Of a stretch of DNA of 12,297 nucleotides, positions 1-5,613 are shown one piece after another. Source of the stretch: Lachnospiraceae bacterium (GTDB lineage Bacteria; Bacillota; Clostridia; Lachnospirales; Lachnospiraceae); assembly GCA_003520205.1 (NCBI GenBank), contig DOVG01000046.1:1-12297 (forward strand), in the 5' to 3' direction. Position numbers and translations under genes: made by a program. Each line of letters starts with the position of its first letter. The first letter of the stretch is position 1. Below the pieces are notes generated by a model, which worked only from the letters and a program-made list of their open reading frames with translations, had not been told where the DNA came from and did no database searches.

Positions 1-513
1 GCTTTGGAGGAACTTCTTAATACCAGTAATAGTAGCAGGGGAACTACTAAGGGTGATGAAGCAAGAAAGAGAAATCAGAAATATGCTCTTAATAAGATAA
101 AAGCAGTTAATAAGAATCAGTCAGTTACAATTACGGCAAATCCTGGTGTTGCTGGAGGCGTGTATGCAAGCAATTCAGAAGGTAAATATCTTGGAAAATT
201 CGTTCTTACAGGATATTGTCCATGTGTTATCTGCTGCGGTAAGACAAATGGTATCACCGCATGCGGCAAGAAGGCTACACCTAATCATACGATTGCTGCT
301 GACGGAAGATATGCATTTGGTACACAGATGATTATCAATGGTATGGTTTATACTGTTGAAGATCGAGGTGGTGCTATTACAGGTAACAGTATAGATATTT
401 ATTTCAATACACATGCAGAGGCTCTGCAGTTTGGTAGACAGCAGGGAGATGTATATCTGTATACCGGTTCGAAGTCTTCGGGCGGATCATCTAATTCAAA
501 TACATCGGATTAA
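1..513 (+). CDS. 3D-domain cell-wall protein, 3' part (5' end outside window)
   Basis: The reading frame is open to the left edge, so this is the C-terminal part of a longer protein; the TTG at 4 need not be its start. The 170 visible codons hold a linker rich in Lys, Asn and Thr, then a 3D domain from about residue 65. It shows the Cys-rich TGYCPC...CCGK segment and the three acidic residues that name the family: Asp of IAADG (bases 301-303), Asp of VEDRGG (361-363) and Asp of IDIYF (394-396), ending in HAEALQFG. Such domains share the MltA-type double-psi barrel fold and are linked to peptidoglycan cleavage or spore/wall remodelling, usually in secreted proteins with upstream SH3, LysM or G5 domains that would lie outside this window. 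The tail is a short Ser/Gly/Asn stretch. The stop is 19 bases before thrC. Domain identity is firm; substrate and export signal cannot be seen. Confidence 0.88.
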   Translation, partial: ALEELLNTSNSSRGTTKGDEARKRNQKYALNKIKAVNKNQSVTITANPGVAGGVYASNSEGKYLGKFVLTGYCPCVICCGKTNGITACGKKATPNHTIAADGRYAFGTQMIINGMVYTVEDRGGAITGNSIDIYFNTHAEALQFGRQQGDVYLYTGSKSSGGSSNSNTSD

Positions 514-532
514 TAAAGAAAGAGGAAAAATA

Positions 533-2020
533 ATGGACCTAATCTACAGAAGCACAAGAAATTCAGAAGAAACAGCAACAGCAAGTGAAGCGATACTTAA
601 GGGACTCGCAGAAAATGGAGGACTTTTTGTTCCTGACCAAATACCGGAACTGGATGTACCGTTTGAAGAGCTTGCGGAAATGGACTATAAAGAAGTGGCA
701 TATGAAGTAATGAGCCGTATGTTCACTGACTTTACAGAAGAAGAACTTAAATACTGTATAGATGGAGCTTATGACAGCAAATTCGATACAGACCTGATAG
801 CCCCGCTTAAGTATCATCATGGAGCATACATACTTGAGCTGTTTCATGGTAAGACTATAGCTTTTAAGGATATGGCTCTTTCAATACTTCCATATCTTAT
901 GACTACAGCAGCAAAGAAGAATAACATGGATAAAGAGATAGTTATTCTTACAGCTACTTCAGGAGATACAGGAAAGGCTGCTCTTGCAGGCTTTGCTGAT
1001 GTACCCGGAACACGTATCGCTGTATTCTATCCAAAGAATGGTGTAAGCCCTATTCAGGAAAAGCAGATGGTTACAGAAAAGGGTAAGAATACATTTGTTG
1101 CCGGTATTACTGGTAATTTCGATGATGCTCAGACAGGTGTCAAGAAGATGTTCTCTGATAAAGAACTGACTGACTACCTCGCAGAAAAAGGCTTCATATT
1201 CTCTTCAGCTAACTCAATAAATATAGGACGTCTTGTTCCTCAGATGGTTTACTATGTATATGCTTATACAAGACTTATAAAGGCAGGAACAGTAGCTCCC
1301 GGAGACAGTATAAATGTAGTTGTTCCTACAGGTAATTTTGGTAATATACTTGCTGCATACTATGCATCACTTATGGGTCTTCCTGTAAGAAAGTTCATAT
1401 GTGCATCTAATGATAATAAAGTCCTTTATGATTTCTTTACTACCGGAAAGTATGACAGAAATCGTGATTTTATTCTCACAACTTCTCCTTCGATGGATAT
1501 ACTTATTTCCAGCAACCTTGAGAGACTTATATATCGTATAGCTGGAAATGATGCAGAGAAGAATTCAGAGCTTATGAAGAGTCTGAACGAGACAGGAAGC
1601 TATGAGATTACAGATGAAATGAAGAAGAATCTGTATCAGTTCTATGGTAACTTTGCAGATACTGATGAAGTAGCTGAGACTATACGTACTCTGTATAATG
1701 AAGATGGATATGTGATAGATACACATACAGCTGTTGCAGTTTCTGTATATGATAAATATAAGAAAGAAACTGAAGATACAACACCAACAGTTATAGCATC
1801 CACTGCCAGTCCATACAAGTTTACGAGAAGTGTGATGACGGCAATTGATGCATCCCTTGATTCAAAAGGTGATTTCGAGCTTGTAGATGAGCTGGAGAAG
1901 CTGTCGGCAGTTAAAGTTCCTAATGCAGTTGAAGAAATCAGAACAGCACCTGTTGTTCATGATACAGTATGTGATAAAGAAGAAATGGAAAAAGTAGTAA
2001 AATCATTTCTTGGAATATAA
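533..2020 (+). CDS. thrC: Threonine synthase
   Basis: This cytoplasmic PLP enzyme converts O-phospho-L-homoserine to L-threonine and phosphate, the last step of threonine synthesis. The product is 495 residues, in the size range of the long bacterial/fungal ThrC type. Visible marks: an N-terminal YRSTRN start; the PLP-lysine segment HGKTIAFKD with Lys112; SGDTGKAA at 143-150; ANSINIGR at 226-233; and the phosphate-cradling PTGNFGN loop at 265-271. The frame stays open upstream to 413, but ATG 533 is chosen because AGAGG at 521-525 sits at good spacing, homology begins at MDLIYRSTRN, and an earlier start would overlap the 3D-domain gene. No terminator separates it from the upstream gene. The only hairpin downstream is the riboswitch terminator at 2083-2110, which may also end thrC transcripts. 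No thr/hom partner genes are in view. Confidence 0.96.
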   Translation: MDLIYRSTRNSEETATASEAILKGLAENGGLFVPDQIPELDVPFEELAEMDYKEVAYEVMSRMFTDFTEEELKYCIDGAYDSKFDTDLIAPLKYHHGAYILELFHGKTIAFKDMALSILPYLMTTAAKKNNMDKEIVILTATSGDTGKAALAGFADVPGTRIAVFYPKNGVSPIQEKQMVTEKGKNTFVAGITGNFDDAQTGVKKMFSDKELTDYLAEKGFIFSSANSINIGRLVPQMVYYVYAYTRLIKAGTVAPGDSINVVVPTGNFGNILAAYYASLMGLPVRKFICASNDNKVLYDFFTTGKYDRNRDFILTTSPSMDILISSNLERLIYRIAGNDAEKNSELMKSLNETGSYEITDEMKKNLYQFYGNFADTDEVAETIRTLYNEDGYVIDTHTAVAVSVYDKYKKETEDTTPTVIASTASPYKFTRSVMTAIDASLDSKGDFELVDELEKLSAVKVPNAVEEIRTAPVVHDTVCDKEEMEKVVKSFLGI

Positions 2021-2040
2021 GAATATAAAAAATAATTAAC

Positions 2041-2080
2041 AGTAGTTCGTTTGTGCCTTCCTACTATAAAAATACCAGGA
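2041..2080 (+). promoter_or_regulatory. Candidate preQ1-I riboswitch aptamer upstream of queD
   Basis: The segment has the class I preQ1 plan. A 5-bp P1 pairs AGTAG (2041-2045) with CTACT (2061-2065). The loop opens with TTC and ends with a C (2060) next to P1, the position of the C that pairs with preQ1 in known aptamers. The tail is ATAAAAA (2066-2072), matching the A-rich strand that lies in the P1 groove. The loop is 15 nt, against 12 in the B. subtilis queC aptamer as I recall it. The P2 pseudoknot can be drawn two ways: TTTG (2050-2053) with CAGG (2076-2079), including two wobbles, or CCT (2056-2058) with AGG (2077-2079). It sits immediately before queD, a queuosine-pathway gene that this family regulates. 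A TATAAA at 2024-2029 could be a -10 but has no good -35. The class is recognised by eye, not by a covariance model. Confidence 0.75.
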
Positions 2081-2101
2081 CTAATGGCGCGGGTGAACTG
2101 C
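2042..2101 (+). promoter_or_regulatory. Alternative antiterminator pairing in the queD leader
   Basis: GTAGTTCGTTTGTGCC (2042-2057) is complementary over 16 contiguous pairs, counting six G-U wobbles, to GGCGCGGGTGAACTGC (2086-2101). The left strand contains most of the aptamer's P1 5' arm and its loop. The right strand contains most of the terminator 5' arm, all of its loop and the first two bases of the 3' arm. Forming this helix therefore destroys both the aptamer and the terminator. The expected logic is an OFF switch: ligand holds P1 and the pseudoknot, freeing the terminator; without ligand the long helix forms and transcription continues into queD. The pairing is read directly from the sequence; the switching mechanism is inferred. 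Confidence 0.7.
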
Positions 2102-2110
2102 GCCATTTTT
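2083..2110 (+). terminator. Intrinsic terminator of the queD leader
   Basis: AATGGCGC (2083-2090) and GCGCCATT (2100-2107) form a perfect 8-bp, GC-rich stem with a 9-nt loop, and the 3' arm runs into five T (2106-2110). It lies between the aptamer and the queD ribosome site (GAAGGGA at 2112-2118), so termination here would prevent queD expression. It can also serve as the terminator of thrC. Confidence 0.85.
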
Positions 2111-2125
2111 CGAAGGGATTTTCGT

Positions 2126-2545
2126 ATGTATATATTAAGAACAAAATCAGAATTTGACAGTGCACATTTTCTAAAGGATTACAATGGAAAATGTGCGAAT
2201 ATTCATGGTCACAAGTGGGTGGTCGAGATTGAGGCTGGTTCAGAAACGCTTCAGGAAAGCGGACAGTCACGAGGAATGGTGGTGGACTTCGGAGACCTGA
2301 AAGAGGACCTGAAGTCAGAGACTTCAAAGCTGGATCATAAGTTTATTATAGAGAAAGGCAGTTTGAAAGAGACTACGGTAGAGGCTTTATATAGTGAAGG
2401 CTTCCATATGGTTGAACTCCCTTTCAGACCGACCGCAGAGAATCTGGCAAAGTATTTCTATGATGCAATGACAGAAAAAGGATACAAGGTTATCCGTGCG
2501 AGAGTTTTTGAGACTCCTGAGAATTGTGCGGAGTACCTGCTATGA
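2126..2545 (+). CDS. queD: 6-carboxy-5,6,7,8-tetrahydropterin synthase (QueD)
   Basis: QueD converts 7,8-dihydroneopterin triphosphate, the FolE product, to 6-carboxy-5,6,7,8-tetrahydropterin, the first committed step to preQ0. The 139-residue product fits the 6-pyruvoyl-tetrahydropterin synthase fold. The zinc histidines are His13 (FDSAHFL) and His27/His29 (NIHGH). The nucleophile is Cys23 in GKCANIHGH, and the Asp70-His71 pair is in LDHKF. Glu129 in VFETP is the expected pterin-anchoring acid. GMVVDFGDLK (50-59) and RPTAENLA (101-108) are family blocks. The frame is open from 2051, but that stretch is the riboswitch and terminator. ATG 2126 has GAAGGGA at 2112-2118 and gives a normal N terminus. 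The stop overlaps the queE start (ATGA at 2542-2545), indicating translational coupling. Expression is probably set by the preQ1-type leader. Confidence 0.95.
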   Translation: MYILRTKSEFDSAHFLKDYNGKCANIHGHKWVVEIEAGSETLQESGQSRGMVVDFGDLKEDLKSETSKLDHKFIIEKGSLKETTVEALYSEGFHMVELPFRPTAENLAKYFYDAMTEKGYKVIRARVFETPENCAEYLL

Positions 2546-3228
2546 AGAAGTTCAGAGTAGCAGAAAAGTTTGTAAGCATAAATGGAGAGTCGAGACTGGC
2601 CGGAGAGCTTGCGGTATTTATAAGATTTACAGGGTGCGGTCTTAGATGTTCGTACTGCGATACCGCATGGGCGCTTTCGCCGGATGCTCCTCATGAGCTT
2701 ATGAGTCTGGAAGATATAGTCGATTATGTTAAGAATACGGGAATAACCAATGTTACGCTTACCGGTGGAGAACCATTGATGCAGCAGGCTGTCACAGACC
2801 TTGTGGCAGAGCTTATCGGTACGAACCATAAGGTTGAGATAGAAACTAATGGTGCCGTAAGTATAAAGGAGTTATCAGAGCTTTCTGATACGCTGGGGCT
2901 TACCGATGAACTTAGTGTTACACTGGATTACAAATGTCCATCCAGTCTTATGGAGGACAGGATGCTGATGGATAATTATGATTATCTGCGGGAGTATGAC
3001 ACTGTGAAGTTTGTAGTAGGTACAGTGGAGGACATGCTCAGGGCAAAGGAGATAATCGACCGGTATTCTTTAATAGAAAAGAAAATAAAAGTATATCTTA
3101 GTCCGGTGTATGGTGAACTTGAGTATAAGGATATAGTTCAGTTCATGATGGATAATAAAATGAATGGTGTCAGATTTCAGCTTCAGCAGCATAAGATTAT
3201 CTGGGACCCTGATATGCGGGGAGTATAA
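2542..3228 (+). CDS. queE: 7-carboxy-7-deazaguanine synthase (QueE), radical SAM
   Basis: QueE is a radical SAM enzyme that rearranges 6-carboxytetrahydropterin to 7-carboxy-7-deazaguanine, using a [4Fe-4S] cluster, SAM and Mg2+. The 228-residue product shows the QueE opening VSINGESRLAG, FIRFTGCGLRCSYCDT with cluster cysteines 32, 36 and 39 in a CX3CX2C pattern, and the SAM-contacting GGEP at 75-78 (VTLTGGEPL). The LDYKCPSS stretch in the middle and the C-terminal RFQLQQHKIIW fit the family. An in-frame start exists at 2524, but ATG 2542 is preferred because the N terminus MKKFRVAEKFVSING aligns with the family and it forms an ATGA overlap with queD. folE follows after 22 bases. I see no missing catalytic residue. 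Confidence 0.95.
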   Translation: MKKFRVAEKFVSINGESRLAGELAVFIRFTGCGLRCSYCDTAWALSPDAPHELMSLEDIVDYVKNTGITNVTLTGGEPLMQQAVTDLVAELIGTNHKVEIETNGAVSIKELSELSDTLGLTDELSVTLDYKCPSSLMEDRMLMDNYDYLREYDTVKFVVGTVEDMLRAKEIIDRYSLIEKKIKVYLSPVYGELEYKDIVQFMMDNKMNGVRFQLQQHKIIWDPDMRGV

Positions 3229-3250
3229 CAGCTAAAAAGGAGATAATAAA

Positions 3251-3841
3251 ATGGCAGTCGATCAGGCAAAGATAAGAGAACACATAAGAGGAATACTTGA
3301 GGCAATCGGCGAAAATCCCGATAGAGAAGGCTTACGGGAGACGCCGGACAGAGTTGCCCGAATGTACAGTGAAATCTTTGAAGGAATAGGCTATACAAAT
3401 GATGAGATAGCTGCTATGTTTAGTAAGACATTTGATGCGCCTACAGACAGAGATATGGTTCTCGTAAAGGATATAGAGATTTTCAGCTATTGCGAGCATC
3501 ATATGGCACTCATGTACGATATGAAGGTGGCAGTTGCATATATCCCGAGAGAAAGAGTTATAGGTCTTAGTAAGATAGCACGTATCGCAGATATGGTAGG
3601 TAAGAGACTCCAGTTACAGGAGAAGATAGGCAGTGACATAGCTTATATAATGGAGAAAGCCACCATGTCACCAGATGTAGCTGTTGTAATTAAAGGCAAG
3701 CATAGCTGTATGACAGCGAGAGGTATCAAGAATAATACATCACTTACAATGACCACTACATTCAGAGGCGCATTCAAAGAAGATCAGCAGCTTCAGGACA
3801 GACTATTCAGAATGCTGGAAATGAAACCTTCAGAACAGTAG
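3251..3841 (+). CDS. folE: GTP cyclohydrolase I
   Basis: FolE hydrolyses GTP to 7,8-dihydroneopterin triphosphate plus formate, the entry compound for both folate and queuosine. Its place inside the que block suggests supply of QueD. The 196-residue product shows the family features: TPDRVARMY at 31-39; the zinc site Cys81-Glu-His-His84 (FSYCEHH) with the third ligand Cys153 in KHSCMTARG; AYIPRERVIGLSKIARI at 96-112; KRLQLQEKI at 118-126; and the end FRGAF. Start ATG 3251 has a strong AAAAGGAG (3235-3242) at suitable spacing. The segment after CEHH reads MALMYDMKV instead of the E. coli-type sequence, which I regard as normal clostridial variation. It is not FolE2 (type IB). The following gap to queC is about 100 bases and structured, so queC may be partly uncoupled. 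Confidence 0.96.
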   Translation: MAVDQAKIREHIRGILEAIGENPDREGLRETPDRVARMYSEIFEGIGYTNDEIAAMFSKTFDAPTDRDMVLVKDIEIFSYCEHHMALMYDMKVAVAYIPRERVIGLSKIARIADMVGKRLQLQEKIGSDIAYIMEKATMSPDVAVVIKGKHSCMTARGIKNNTSLTMTTTFRGAFKEDQQLQDRLFRMLEMKPSEQ

Positions 3842-3871
3842 AGCCATAAATACAATTTAGATGATTTTTTG

Positions 3872-3901
3872 TGGTATAGTAGGTATTGATTTGCAAATCA
3901 A
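3872..3901 (+). promoter_or_regulatory. queC: Candidate extended -10 promoter with overlapping palindrome before queC
   Basis: TGGTATAGT (3872-3880) matches an extended -10 element (TGnTATAAT with one mismatch), but the -35 position is poor. A start would fall near 3887, at the left end of a perfect 16-bp palindrome, TTGATTTGCAAATCAA (3886-3901). That placement is what an operator for a dimeric repressor would have. The same bases also belong to the hairpin at 3883-3909, so the palindrome may act in RNA instead. I do not recognise it as a named operator. Confidence 0.35.
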
Positions 3902-3917
3902 ATCGATGCATCTTTTT
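3883..3917 (+). terminator. Candidate intrinsic terminator or attenuator between folE and queC
   Basis: GTATTGATTTG (3883-3893) pairs with CAAATCGATGC (3899-3909) over 11 bp with two G-U wobbles and a 5-nt loop, followed after three bases by TTTTT (3913-3917). The stem is AT-rich and the U-run slightly displaced, so it is likely a partial terminator that reduces read-through from folE into queC. It overlaps the candidate promoter and palindrome, and the two explanations compete. Confidence 0.5.
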
Positions 3918-3944
3918 ACATAAATTATAGAAAGAGCCGTAATT

Positions 3945-4616
3945 ATGAAAAATAAGAAAGAAGCAGTAGTAGCCTTCAGTGGTGGACAGGACAGCACAAC
4001 CTGTCTTGCCTGGGCATTAAAAAGATATGAAAAGGTATATACAGTTTCCTTTGATTATGGACAGAGACATAAGAAGGAACTTGAGTGTGCAAAGCGTCTG
4101 TCTGAGAAAATGGGCGCTGAGAATATAGTACTTAATCTGCAGGAGCTTAATCGTCTTGCGCCCAATTCACTTACCAGAAGTGATATAGAGGTAGATAAGG
4201 AAGCTCCAGAGGAAGGAACTCCGAATTCGTTCGTAGAGGGAAGAAATCTTCTTTTCCTTACCTATGCAGCGATATTTGCAAAAACACATGGAATAAATGA
4301 TATAATAACAGGAGTATCCCAGAGTGACTTTTCGGGTTATCCTGACTGCAGGGATGTATTTATCAAGTCGCTCTCGACTACACTAAGCCTTGCAATGGAC
4401 TACCAGTTTGATATAATAACACCACTTATGTGGATAGATAAGGAAGAAACCTGGGAGCTTGCTGACGAGCTTGGAGTTTTTGATATAGTAAGAAATGAAA
4501 CTCTGACCTGTTACAATGGAATCATGGGAGATGGATGCGGAGAGTGTCCTTCATGTAAGCTCAGAAGACGTGGACTTGAAAGATATCTAAAACGTCGTGG
4601 AGAAAAGAATAAATAA
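3945..4616 (+). CDS. queC: 7-cyano-7-deazaguanine (preQ0) synthase QueC
   Basis: QueC uses ATP and ammonia to convert 7-carboxy-7-deazaguanine to the nitrile preQ0. The 223-residue product belongs to the adenine-nucleotide alpha-hydrolase (PP-loop) ATPases: the pyrophosphate loop is AFSGGQDSTTC with SGGQDS at 12-17, followed by SFDYGQRHKKEL (35-46) and FVEGRNLLFL. The structural zinc site is made by Cys189, Cys198, Cys201 and Cys204 (CYNG...GCGECPSC). ATG 3945 is the only sensible start; its ribosome site is weak (GAAAG/AGAG around 3930-3935), unlike the strong sites of folE and queD, so it may be translated at lower rate. It completes the GTP-to-preQ0 route. queF, which would reduce preQ0 to preQ1, is not in the window. 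The lipid kinase follows after 21 bases. Confidence 0.96.
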   Translation: MKNKKEAVVAFSGGQDSTTCLAWALKRYEKVYTVSFDYGQRHKKELECAKRLSEKMGAENIVLNLQELNRLAPNSLTRSDIEVDKEAPEEGTPNSFVEGRNLLFLTYAAIFAKTHGINDIITGVSQSDFSGYPDCRDVFIKSLSTTLSLAMDYQFDIITPLMWIDKEETWELADELGVFDIVRNETLTCYNGIMGDGCGECPSCKLRRRGLERYLKRRGEKNK

Positions 4617-4637
4617 TGAATAGGAGTGTTTTCTGCT

Positions 4638-5558
4638 ATGAGTAAGAAGCTTCTTTTTGTTGTAAATCCAAAAGCCGGAAGAACTGTTATCAGAAATGAT
4701 CTGATAAATATAATAGAGATTTTTTCAAATGCCGGTTACATAGTTGAGGTATATCCGACTAAGAGCCAGGAGGCTACTGAGGAGTATATATATTCTCATG
4801 CCGAGCAGTTCAGCCTGGTTGTATGTGCCGGAGGTGATGGAACTCTGGACAATACCGTGGGTGGTATAATGCGTGTTGAGCGTAAGATAAAGAGACGTAT
4901 TCATCTGGGATATATTCCTTGCGGCAGTACAAATGATTATGCCAGAAGCCTCAGGATGAGTATGAATCCTGTTCAGGCAGCCCAAGACATAATAAGTGGA
5001 GAGGTATGTCATGTAGATGTAGGACGTATGGAGAATACATTCTTCATATATGTAGCTGCATTTGGCGCATTTACAGATATATCGTATTCGACCCCACAGA
5101 ATCTAAAGAATGCCCTCGGACATGCTGCGTATGTGCTTGAAGCAAGCAAGACGCTTTTTAATCTGAAAAGCTACAGGATGAAACTGTGGTTTGATGGAGA
5201 GATAATTGAAGGTGACTTTATATATGGTCAGATAACTAATTCCCTGTCTGTAGGAGGATTTAAGAATATCGGCTCTAAGGATATGTCATTTTCTGACGGC
5301 AAATTCGAGACAGTACTGATTAAAACACCTGAGAATCCTATAGAACTTCAAAGAATTATAAACAGTCTTCTGATAGATGATCTGTCAGATGAGATGATTG
5401 TTTTCAGAAAATCATCAAGAGTGGTAGTCAAATGTAAGGAAGAAGTGCCATGGACTGTTGATGGAGAATATGGCGGAAGCTATAAAACAACAAGGGTATC
5501 TAACATCAGAAAGGCTGTTTCCATAGTGCTTCGGGATAAGACCTCAGTGATTTCTTGA
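4638..5558 (+). CDS. Diacylglycerol kinase-family lipid kinase (YegS/DgkB-like)
   Basis: The 306-residue protein belongs to the DAGK catalytic family, soluble or membrane-peripheral enzymes that phosphorylate diacylglycerol or related lipids with ATP, thus recycling lipid to phosphatidate. Visible motifs: the N-terminal LLFVVNPKAG (5-14); the nucleotide loop CAGGDGTLDN (63-72); GYIPCGSTNDYARSL (91-105); and the C-terminal substrate-domain mark FSDGKFE. Exact lipid substrate cannot be told. A GTG at 4626 is in frame, but it overlaps the Shine-Dalgarno AGGAG (4622-4626), so ATG 4638 is used. It lies 21 bases after queC and is probably read from the que transcript. It has no known role in queuosine synthesis. 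Its stop codon TGA (5556-5558) lies within the -35 box of the next promoter. Confidence 0.9.
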   Translation: MSKKLLFVVNPKAGRTVIRNDLINIIEIFSNAGYIVEVYPTKSQEATEEYIYSHAEQFSLVVCAGGDGTLDNTVGGIMRVERKIKRRIHLGYIPCGSTNDYARSLRMSMNPVQAAQDIISGEVCHVDVGRMENTFFIYVAAFGAFTDISYSTPQNLKNALGHAAYVLEASKTLFNLKSYRMKLWFDGEIIEGDFIYGQITNSLSVGGFKNIGSKDMSFSDGKFETVLIKTPENPIELQRIINSLLIDDLSDEMIVFRKSSRVVVKCKEEVPWTVDGEYGGSYKTTRVSNIRKAVSIVLRDKTSVIS

Positions 5559-5583
5559 AAGTTGCAGACATTTGTTTTATAAT
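5555..5583 (+). promoter_or_regulatory. Near-consensus sigma-A promoter for the glycan cassette
   Basis: TTGAAA (5555-5560) and TATAAT (5578-5583) are separated by exactly 17 bases, the optimal spacing; the -10 is perfect and the -35 has one obvious deviation. The start would be near 5590, leaving a leader of about 25 bases with AAAGGA (5601-5606) before ATG 5614. The -35 contains the stop codon of the lipid kinase gene. It is the clearest promoter in the window. Confidence 0.8.
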
Positions 5584-5613
5584 GCCCATAGTTTATTATC
5601 AAAGGATGATACT

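Noticed and set aside
175..414. Antisense open frames, for example at 175-414, 563-847, 2458-2829 and 8893-9189
   Set aside because: They lie opposite strongly supported genes, show no domain sense or ribosome sites, and have compositions expected from the reverse of AT-rich coding sequence.
413..532. N-terminal extension of threonine synthase
   Set aside because: The extra 40 residues are an out-of-frame reading of the 3D-domain gene; ATG 533 has a good ribosome site and begins the homologous N terminus.
2000..2040. Promoter for the que operon (TATAAA at 2024-2029)
   Set aside because: The -10-like box has no credible -35 at 16-18 bases, and the area is so AT-rich that such matches are expected; read-through from thrC is equally possible.
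2051..2125. N-terminal extension of QueD
   Set aside because: It would translate the aptamer and terminator; ATG 2126 is preceded by GAAGGGA and gives the normal family length.
3229..3250. Tetrahydrofolate riboswitch ahead of folE
   Set aside because: Only 22 bases separate queE and folE, far too few for that aptamer; they hold just the ribosome site.
3481..3530. Unusual residues after the CEHH zinc motif in FolE
   Set aside because: The zinc ligands, substrate-loop residues and flanking blocks are all intact; the MALM variant looks like normal clostridial sequence.
4626..4637. GTG start of the lipid kinase
   Set aside because: The GTG overlaps the Shine-Dalgarno AGGAG that serves ATG 4638, and the NPKAG motif is at the usual distance from the ATG.
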